Shown piece by piece: positions 56,803 through 64,000 of a stretch of 64,000 bases of DNA. The notes beneath the pieces were generated by a model, which was not told where the DNA came from, did not search any database, and saw nothing but the letters and a program-made list of their open reading frames with translations. Source of the stretch: Anadara kagoshimensis. Its lineage: Eukaryota; Mollusca; Bivalvia; Arcoida; Arcidae. The position numbers and the translations under genes are program-made. Position 1 is the first letter of the stretch. Every line of letters begins with the position of its first letter. The stretch covers positions 40,724,514 through 40,788,513 of the forward strand of contig CM037864.1 of NCBI GenBank assembly GCA_021292105.1. Reading direction: 5' to 3'.

Positions 56803-57017
56803 AATCTCTTAGTAAAAATGAATATGGTATTTATGAAACCATTACAGATCCACAAAAATACATTACAGCAAAACAAAGCCTAATGCACAGAAACTTTTTT
56901 ATTTGCTAATATATACAGTGCATTGTGATTACAAATGACTTGTCAGGTCATTATAACATTTATATTCCATATTAAAATATTCACATGAATTCTCGCAATC
57001 ATCTCCTTAAATAAAGA

Positions 57018-57258
57018 GGGGACTTCAGTGTCCGAGTGGTCTAGCCTGCATACACATACAGATTACAGTACTTCTCTGTCCTAAGTTTGAATTCTGTTCA
57101 GGACACTTCCTTGTGTGAGAAAGTCTGTAAATTTCCTTCCTGAAGGTCCATGATTTTCTCTGGATAATGCGCTTTCCTCCATTCTCCAAACTGGCCAAAT
57201 TGACATAAGCGAAAGGGTCTTCCGACTAGGGCATAAAAACACCATTACCCCATTGCAC
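57018..57258 (+). mobile_element. SINE-2 copy with the best tRNA head
   Basis: GTGTCCGAGTGGTCTAGCCT is a clear A-box region of tRNA-Leu/Ser type. AAGTTTGAATTCTG stands at the B-box position. The body contains CGCTTTCCTCCATTCTCCAA, CTTCCGACTAGGGCATAAAA and ACACCATTACCCCATTGCAC. About 240 bp. Confidence 0.85.
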
Positions 57259-57954
57259 TTCAAAAACAGAGAGACAAAAAACCAAATAATAAGAAATACG
57301 TAAAAATGAATAACTCCTTTTATCTTTGATTTTAATTAAACATTTATTATAACCCATGTGAGCAATACAAGATTCCAAAGTGCTTTTATATTCTAATAAC
57401 GACATACCACATAACGTTAATGGAGAGAGGCATAATGTAAAATAGTACATTATCTTTTTACTGAAATGCTCAGTAGAAATCCTGGTATAAACCGGAATTC
57501 TATCTTCCGTATTGCTATTATTTTAACTACATCATAGAGTTAATAACGTAACAATATGAAGACCCCTACAAATCTCTCTACCTCATTTAATTTTTTTTTA
57601 AAAAGTTGCGGCACAAAGTATAATGACAAAATTACAATTGGTTAGTTTTAAAATCTCGCTATTCTTTTTATCAGTCATCAGTAATTTGTTGTCATGCTAT
57701 GATTTTTCATTAATATTTTTTTTCATTTTGGTAGGAAAAAGCAATTTAAATTTTTTAGCCTTTTTTTTAATTGATTTTGAACCCGATACTAAATGATGAC
57801 AAAAACTTGCTTTAGGTCTTTATTTTATTAGTGTTGACTTCAATGTACAATGCTGCTTTGTAGAGCAAAAAATTTGTATCCTGTCAATAAAATTATATAC
57901 AACAGCAACATTGCTATGTTTTATAACATTAATTTCGGGCTCAATTCATATTTC
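57259..57954. other. No recognised feature
   Basis: AT-rich sequence; a minus-strand 74-codon frame at 57226-57450 is unsupported. Confidence 0.4.
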
Positions 57955-58095
57955 AAATCAACCATAAACAAACTAATTCATGTACAAATCACAATCCCAG
58001 AATCTAAAATTTAAACTTTCAAATTCAGTTCAGTGCATGAACTTCCACCAGGGAAGTGAGTTCAGATGTCCAGAGTAGTAAGCATTTCCTGTCCA
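57955..58095 (+). repeat. Dispersed repeat, copy 2 of 2
   Basis: ATGAACTTCCACCAGGGAAG then TGAGTTCAGATGTCCAGAG and AGTAAGCATTTCCTGTCC match the copy at 50620-50705. ATGTACAAATCACAATCCCA upstream also matches. Confidence 0.7.
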
Positions 58096-58140
58096 ATCTT
58101 TTCATTCTCAAACTTATTTTTTTCTGCTTTCTATCCTGGG

Positions 58141-58558
58141 TTAATTTTCCTTTTTGAGGTTTCTATTCCTTGTTATGTGTTGTTACACTACTATTAGCCT
58201 TATTGGTCAGAATTTTCCTTTTGAGGTTTCTATTCCTTGTTATGTGTTGTTACACTACTATTAGCCTTATTGGTCAGAATTTTCCTTTTTGAGGTTTCTA
58301 TACATTGTTATGTGTTGTTACACTACTATTAGCCTTATTGGTCAGAATTTTCCTTTTTGAGGTTTCTATACCTTGTTTTGTGTTGTTACACTACTATTAG
58401 CCTTATTGGTCAGAATTTTCCTTTTTGAGGTTTCTATACCTTGTTTTGTGTTGTTACACTACTATTAGCCTTATTGGTCAGAATTTTCCTTTTTGAGGTT
58501 TCTATACCTTGTTTTGTGTTGTTACATTACTATTAGCCTTATTGGTCAGAATTTTCCT
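58141..58558. repeat. 68-bp minisatellite, 6 copies
   Basis: TTTTTGAGGTTTCTATACCT through GCCTTATTGGTCAGAATTTTCC repeats with offsets of 67-68 bp. Copies 1-2 have TATTCCTTGTTATG, copy 3 TATACATTGTTATG and copies 4-6 TATACCTTGTTTTG. The graded change shows stepwise tandem copying. Confidence 0.97.
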
Positions 58559-59498
58559 TGAGTCTTAGTTTTGCTTACTACTAATCATTTAAACAGGGAA
58601 AATCTACAATTGTGAAACCAAGTAAAAAAGCTTTCTTTGGTTTAATCTGTCAATGATCGGTTTCTAATTATAACCAATGAATGACGTCATATTATTGTTG
58701 TCGGAAAAGAGAATTCCCCTAAAAGTAGTTTCGGCTACTATGGTGATACGGAATATTGTATTGCACATGTGCGATACGGACCTTTGTATCACATGGAAAG
58801 AAAATGTAATATATCGCTATAGTAAAATTCAATGGGTATGTGATAAAAGACCATAAGGAATGGGTACCTTCTCTACAAATAACACTGGTTTTTTGGGTCA
58901 CTTCCAGGTCATTATACAGGGTTGAGTAAATGATAATTGTCATAAGTTATAAAAAGTTTCATCTCCGTCAACTTGTAACAAAAACATGGAATTATTGTGT
59001 ATTGAAACTAACTGTGATCAACACCTAAATAGACTTGGCTGATCCCAATTTATATAGATGAACATCAACAGTTTGTCATTAACAAGAGTCGTCACATATG
59101 CCTATATATCTTTACTTAAAACTGCCAGCATTTGGTGTACTAAAGCACTACCATTGGATGCTGTTGTTAATAGAAACACTATTCTTTTGTTCTGTGCTGA
59201 TTACAAAAGCTCCTAGATCCTCTGTTTTATAAAATATTCAAATTCTTCATTTTGAACAACAATGCCAATGTTTTCTAGCCAAACCTCCACAGTAATATAA
59301 TTTTGATATTTCAATATCATATTACCTATCAAGTCTTTTGAGATGATATTTTATTAGATTTTATGATTATCAAAATATGATACAAAACCATAAAATATTC
59401 CATATATTACTGTATTTTACCAAACATCTGTAAAACATTGATGGACATTTTTCTAAAGGCAGTAATACATGTCCATTTATTTCCAATTTCCAATTTAT
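58559..59498. other. No recognised feature
   Basis: AT-rich with a few CpGs near 58690-58800. A 74-codon minus frame at 58719-58943 is unsupported. Confidence 0.4.
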
Positions 59499-59715
59499 GT
59501 ACAGTAAAGATCTGTCAAATAGTTTAACACTGAGCTAATGAAAATGAGTTTATGCTCAGCTGCCGAAATAGCTGAGTTATAGGTATCTAGTGCATGGCCG
59601 AAAACTGCAAAGAGATACATGGCAGTTAGTGAGATATAACTAACAAGAGGCTAAAATGAGCTGCCAATGCAGTGATAATTTGTTGGTGAAGAGTTAAACT
59701 TTCAACAGGTCTGTA
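59499..59715 (+). mobile_element. MITE family F, copy F2
   Basis: GTACAGTAAAGATCTGTCAA then AGTTTAACACTGAGC on the left and GTTAAACTTTCAACAGGTCT then GTACC on the right are inverted. Ends match F1. Confidence 0.75.
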
Positions 59716-59884
59716 CCAATGCTATATAACATTTTTATTTTATCTATCTACTTTGATCATAAAACAAGAGGCTATAAGGTCAGTAACTCCCTATAGTATA
59801 CTCATATTAATCAAGAACAACATCTGATGAATTTACCTAGTACTTTCCAAAAAGTAATTTTACAAATGTAGTTGAACCTTTGTA

Positions 59885-60085
59885 CTGTAGATTGGGAAAT
59901 TTTAGCATCATCTAATTTCCGTGTGAACGCACTTTAATATTTATTCGCATATTTTAATATTCACGTAATCGCGACTCTGTAGTTATAATTTTAGTAACTG
60001 CTTATTTTTTGTGAAACTTATATTTTCCCCGACTTATTTCACTTGCGAATTTACACCTAAATAAAACAATCGCGAAATATCCCAC
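59885..60085 (+). mobile_element. CpG-bearing dispersed repeat, tentative
   Basis: TACTGTAGATTGGGAAATTT, TAATTTCCGTGTGAACGCAC and CTTGCGAATTTACACC, ending AATCGCGAAATATCCC, have the alternating T-rich and CGCG texture of a repeat and loosely match 37110-37300 inverted. Confidence 0.4.
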
Positions 60086-60185
60086 CAGTAATCTGAACAC
60101 CTCTAGAGTGGAACAGATGAAAAACATAAACTGAAAATGTAATGTAAATCAATCCTTGAGATGAAAAATTTGATTATGCCTAATG

Positions 60186-60465
60186 GTTGATTGATTGAAT
60201 GGCGTTGCCCAGTCAAGAATATTTTACTTATATTGAGATGTCACCAGTATCTATAGGTGACATGGCAGAAATTTTTACCTTTACATTGGCTTTTAAGGTT
60301 TCTTCCTAATTACCATGTGGCTTTCATTTTGAAATTCCAAATACTTGGCAAAAGAAGAGTCATTACCTATTTTCAAGTCTTGGTCAGATACCTGCCGAGG
60401 TAAGAAGACACCACCTCCAAAATGCAGAGTGCACATACTACCAACTGAGCTATCATAGTGCAACG
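60186..60465 (-). mobile_element. SINE-1 copy S6
   Basis: GATTGATTGAATGGCGTTGC at the tail, CCCAGTCAAGAATATTTTAC, ATTGAGATGTCACCAGTATC and TATTTTCAAGTCTTGGTCAG in the body, and CCAACTGAGCTATCATAGTG (A box on the minus strand) at the head. Internally deleted around the TGCACT-GGGCAATG block compared with S3 and S4. Confidence 0.85.
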
Positions 60466-60537
60466 AGCTAGTTGTTGTATTTAAGTGGTGTATGAAGTAG
60501 ATATAATAGAGTGATTTACTGCCAGACTTTCTGGTCT

Positions 60538-60796
60538 GGCCCCGGTTTCACAGTCATTTCTTAGCCAAGATATTCCTTAACTTAAATCTTGCAAAATTTC
60601 AAATCTTCATAATTTTCTTGATGTTCAAAATATTCAGGAATTTAAGGTGTTATTTTTAAGATCACCTCAAAATTAAAACATTTGCATTTAGTTTTGACAA
60701 AATTATTCACCAGTAGTTCCAAAAAGAGATTACCAAAATTTGGTAAATTTAAGTTAAGGAAAATCTTAGCTAAGGAATGATTGTGAAACTGGGACC
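60538..60796 (+). mobile_element. MITE family B, copy B3
   Basis: GGCCCCGGTTTCACAGTCAT on the left and GGAATGATTGTGAAACTGGG then ACC on the right are inverted. The interior GCATTTAGTTTTGACAAAAT and CAGTAGTTCCAAAAAGAG matches B1 and B2. All three copies share one orientation. Confidence 0.9.
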
Positions 60797-60824
60797 TGGT
60801 TCTTTTAGCCTTGAGGTACAACAC

Positions 60825-61040
60825 TCACTTTTCACTAGGTAGAGCCTGGTTCCATCCTCAGCCAGGGCACTTGGAGAAAAAGTGGCATTTCACCAGGTCA
60901 TTTGAGTTCGATCCTCACTTGGGGTACTTGGTGAGGAAGTGGATTTTTCACAAGGTCAGTAGAGTTCGATTCTCAGCTGGGGCACTTGGTGAGAAAACAG
61001 ATTTTTTAAGGTGTTTCCTCCCTCCTGTTACAGATGTATC
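60825..61040 (+). repeat. tRNA-like SINE head with B-box segment in three tandem copies
   Basis: CCTGGTTCCATCCTCAGCC, GAGTTCGATCCTCACTTGG and GAGTTCGATTCTCAGCTGG lie about 63 bp apart, each followed by GGCACTTGGTGAGAAA or similar. The last runs into TTTCCTCCCTCCTGTTACAG, the phrase that ends the heads at 23396-23720. A 94-codon frame here reflects the repeat. Confidence 0.8.
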
Positions 61041-61917
61041 ATTTTGTTCTTCCTGGTTTTTGGAAAACTGCCTTGATAAGGGGAACAATATGTAACTGTA
61101 TTCTGTAAATTATTCAGGGTTTTACGTTTTTTTCTGTTCTTTGGAGAAATACCTGAATGTAGTGGCAATTTGTCGCTGTGATATAGTGAATTATTCAGTA
61201 ACTGTTTTATTCTATTATTAAATCAATCAGTTACACTCATTGTAAACATCAAAGCTGATATTCAACATCAAAGTCTACCGTAATCAGTTCATTATCGGAG
61301 TGTGTTTACAACCATTCCCACCAGATTTAGACAGTTAATATATATAAATGACATTAAAACCTTATATCAATCTTCATGTTTGAAAAACAATCTTTAATGA
61401 AAATTCTCTAATGAAAGGTGTGAAGAGATGCAGTATTCCTTTTAGAAGGGCCATGGGGTCATTTTTTCAATGATCCTTTATCCTTTATTTTGCCAAATAA
61501 CCCTATTGTTAAGACCTTAGTGGGTAATTTTTAACATTATATGAATGCAAAAATAATGAGGTATGGTGTGTTAGAGGAAAGGTTTTAAAAATGTCCCCTA
61601 GATTGAACACTGCAGGTGAAATGGTATTTTGCACCAAATTTCAAAATTCTCTTGTTTAAGGAATGGTATTTTAGCACAAAGTCAAATTTCAGTAATTAGT
61701 GTCTGCCAATGATGGGGAAAGATCAAATACCACCATAGTTTTCACTTTAGATAGCGAAACTGCAAATCTGAACAGGATAAATTGTATAAGTGTGGTAAGC
61801 CTAGTTAGTAATTATAAAGCAATGGCTATTTATAGTTTGAAGATCAGATATTTTCCATTATGAATAGACTCAAGTAAATGGACAATAAACCAAATTTCAT
61901 TCATTATTTCATAATTT
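61041..61917. other. No recognised feature
   Basis: AT-rich sequence. Confidence 0.4.
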
Positions 61918-62059
61918 CTATGAAAAGTTTCATAATATACTGTCAGAAACACAGTTACACCAACAGTAGTTGAAGGAAAATATATCATTTGAAACCTTAT
62001 AAAATGATCTATGAAACATTTCCAAAATATGCCGTCAAAAACACACTTACACCAACAGT
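61918..62059. repeat. Diverged two-copy duplication, about 105-bp offset
   Basis: CTATGAAAAGTTTCATAATA then ACACCAACAGTAGTTGAAGG is repeated as CTATGAAACATTTCCAAAAT then ACACCAACAGTAGTTCAAT. The LINE insertion that follows begins just beyond the second copy. Confidence 0.8.
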
Positions 62060-62070
62060 AGTTCAATTAG

Positions 62071-62352
62071 TTGCCATATCCGACCAGATTAAAGAGAAAC
62101 GCTCGACCATGTCCTTAGAATGGAAATATCAGATATACAAAGGGTAGGCTTAAGATAGACTCCACCAGGAAAGAGGAACAGATGAAGACCCAAGGAGACA
62201 TGGCGGAGAACAGTCGAGAAAGAGATGAAGGAGCAGGGATGGACTTGGGGCATAGTACAGCAGATAGCACCCGCCAGACAGAGATGAAGGTCCTCGGTAA
62301 AGGCCTTAAGTGCCCCAGGCACGAAGAGGACTAAGTAAGTAAGTAAGTAAGT
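62071..62352 (+). mobile_element. 5'-truncated LINE with 11-bp target duplication
   Basis: AGTTCAATTAG flanks the insert (62060-62070 and 62350-62360). One plus frame runs from about 62093 to a TAA at 62336. It contains LDHVLRME, TPPGK, RPKETWRRTVEKEM and a KALSAPG end, the C-terminal layout of LINE ORF2 proteins (usual form GHVLRM...W.P.GKR.RGRP..TWRRTVE.E). In-frame stops at 62156, 62183 and 62285 replace a conserved Trp, a residue of the RGRP block and a Trp. The copy ends in a (TAAG)n tail (62332-62352). It is dead and truncated to about 280 bp. Confidence 0.88.
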
Positions 62353-62606
62353 TCAATTAGAATATATCATTGGAAAGAATTAATGGAAAATGCATTTGCA
62401 TAGCATATAAAAAAATTCAACTTAAAAAAAAAGCACATCAGTGAAAAACCAATATCAATCATGACTACAGATGTAATATAAATCATTCTGAATTTCACAG
62501 GTAACTGGTTGTATAAAACTATCTCTACGTGTTCATATGCAAAACTCTCTCAGGTACAAATAAACTCTATCTAGTAAGATGGTTTTCTTGTAATCCAATC
62601 ATTTTT

Positions 62607-62838
62607 ATAGGCAAACAACAATGACCTGTCCGTTTGACCTTTCATTATATTCATTATACAAGGATCCACCCAATACATAGGTAGAGTTAGAATTTAAAGT
62701 TAATACATAAACAATGTTTGTTTTCAATGATAACGACAGAATAGCAATCTTTATTCCCTATACTTAAGTGCACTGGTCCATTATAAATATTTACCGTTAA
62801 CAAAAGGTCAAGTGAACGGGTTAATGTTGTTTGCCTAT
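62607..62838 (+). mobile_element. MITE family A, copy A5
   Basis: TATAGGCAAACAACAATGAC then CTGTCCGTTTGACCTTTCAT on the left; AAAGGTCAAGTGAACGGGTT then AATGTTGTTTGCCTATA on the right. Interior GATCCACCCAATACATAGGT as in A1 and A3. Confidence 0.9.
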
Positions 62839-63752
62839 ACATTCTGATACACTACCATACTATAATGAATAAATGATAACATTATCACATAGACAAGTTA
62901 ACAGGCTTAAAATAAAAAGACGATCATCTTTTAATTAGGTCTGATGTTCTGTAGATGTCAAGCTTTAGAAGCGAGTATTGATGGGAAATCTAGTTTCAAA
63001 ACCTCAAAACACGCAAACTTCATTATATATCGTAAAGCTCTAAATCAAGGTTATTAAAAAATCCAATAAGTGGTATATTATTGAAGTGGGTTTTTTTTTT
63101 TAAAATCCAATGACATTAAAATTAGAGTTTAATATAAAAACATTACCTTAAGTTGTTTAACACAACTGTGCTCGTAAAACCATATTTTTCTATTTATTTT
63201 TAAATTTTATAGTTCTGTTTTTCAGACAACCATTTCCTCTCATATAGTTAGAATATATGTTACAAGAGTATAAAAAGGAATAATGACAAACCGACATGTT
63301 AAAAGACTGTATAACAGCAATATCAGCTAACAGAAATGTTGAAGAAATTTCAGCATCAAGTTTAGGACTTTTGCAAAGAAAAAACACACCTCTCTGCAAA
63401 AAAATTTACATTAAGCACACTAATTGAAAATGTGGCTGCTGTTATTAAAACATCAATAGGGAAAAAGCACATATCTGCACAAACTTTGTCTATGAAATTT
63501 TAATACCTCTTAAAACACATGAGGCATAAGATTGAATTCATTGTTTATGTAAAACTATTCATTCCATGCGATGTGATAACCCATAATTGTGCAGAACCAT
63601 CATTATGGAAGAACATTATTCAACATTCCCCATTATTCCAAGAATTTAAATGTGCACTTTTTTAATAACATCCCACACAAATGAGACATTTATTATGTAA
63701 TATGCTGGTAAAGTCCATTGGCTTTCATTTACAATGAGAAACTTGTGTAAAA
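62839..63752. other. No recognised feature
   Basis: AT-rich sequence. A 69-codon minus frame at 63190-63399 is unsupported. Confidence 0.4.
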
Positions 63753-63876
63753 TACAGTCAAACCTGACTATAAAATCCACCCAAGGGAACAAGTAAAAGT
63801 GGTCTTTATGGGCAGATAGCCTTTATAAGTAGGTGACCCTTATACAGAGGTGGCCTTTTAAGCAGGTTGAACTGTA
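63753..63876 (+). mobile_element. MITE family E, copy E5 (internally deleted)
   Basis: TACAGTCAAACCTGACTATA on the left and AAGCAGGTTGAACTGTA on the right are inverted, enclosing GGGAACAAGTAAAAGTGGTC. The block with GAAGAACAATTGGATACAA found in other copies is absent, making it about 60 bp shorter. Confidence 0.85.
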
Positions 63877-64000
63877 GCAACTTCATGCATGCTTACCTGT
63901 TCATGATGGTAGACAACTATACTACTAGTTCATCATTAAAGTCTACAGCAAAACAAAAATCTGATGTCCCTATCATAAAATTCCATATAGAAGTCCATCA

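Noticed and set aside
57018-57100. Possible tRNA-Leu/Ser gene
   Set aside because: The A-box region is good, but the B box is degenerate and a SINE body follows, so it is tRNA-derived and not a tRNA gene.

Overview
This 64 kb window looks like non-genic, repeat-dense nuclear DNA of an invertebrate animal, most likely a bivalve mollusc. It is strongly AT-rich and shows no operons, ribosome binding sites or long credible reading frames. It does carry tRNA-derived SINEs, including a V-SINE-type element with a 13-bp target duplication, LINE 3' ends, many short terminal-inverted-repeat (TIR) elements (MITEs), composite elements starting CAAGAGGCCCATGGGCC, and many minisatellites. The bivalve assignment rests on remembered molluscan repeat types and was not checked by a search.

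Only one piece of host coding sequence can be supported: a short first coding exon on the minus strand (18139 down to 18060), with an upstream in-frame stop, a good start context and a consensus splice donor. Its gene would run toward lower coordinates, so positions 1-18059 are probably largely intron 1 and later introns. No later exon could be supported. The remaining 46 kb shows no defensible host exon. One tandem array (26561-28099) is compatible with a reading frame behind a possible splice acceptor.

Layout: 1-18 kb holds degenerate minisatellites, several MITEs, a 955-bp TIR element filled with an 18-bp array (10313-11267) and an 88-bp array (14078-15000). 18-26 kb holds the exon, SINEs and the V-SINE. 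26.5-28.1 kb is a 57-copy 27-bp array. 28-34 kb holds MITEs and a pogo-like terminus. 33.7-34.9 kb is a foldback element whose arms are arrays of GCGTTATAACGC palindromes, with a 6-bp target duplication. 39.7-40.4 kb is a 39-bp array. 42.3-43.5 kb is a three-level nest: an array with a reverse-transcriptase-like motif, a dispersed element inside it, and a MITE inside that. 46.7-48.4 and 50.9-52.7 kb are two related composite elements, Helentron-associated (HINE-like) in architecture, with 145-bp core arrays. 55.0-56.4 kb is a 1.34-kb TA-flanked TIR element. 56.4-56.8 and 62.07-62.35 kb are LINE 3' ends.

Recurrent families are labelled here for cross-reference: A (TATAGGCAAACAAC TIR, 5 copies), B (GGCCCCAGTTTCACA TIR, 3), C (TACAGTAAAACCTCG TIR, 3), E (TACAGTCAAACCTG TIR, 5), F (CAGTACAGACCTG TIR, 2), P (dispersed element ending in GACAGACAG and a G-rich motif, 4), SINE-1 (tRNA head, AATC tail, 6) and SINE-2 (tRNA head, TAAAACACCATTAC tail, about 10 pieces). 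These are working labels, not database names.
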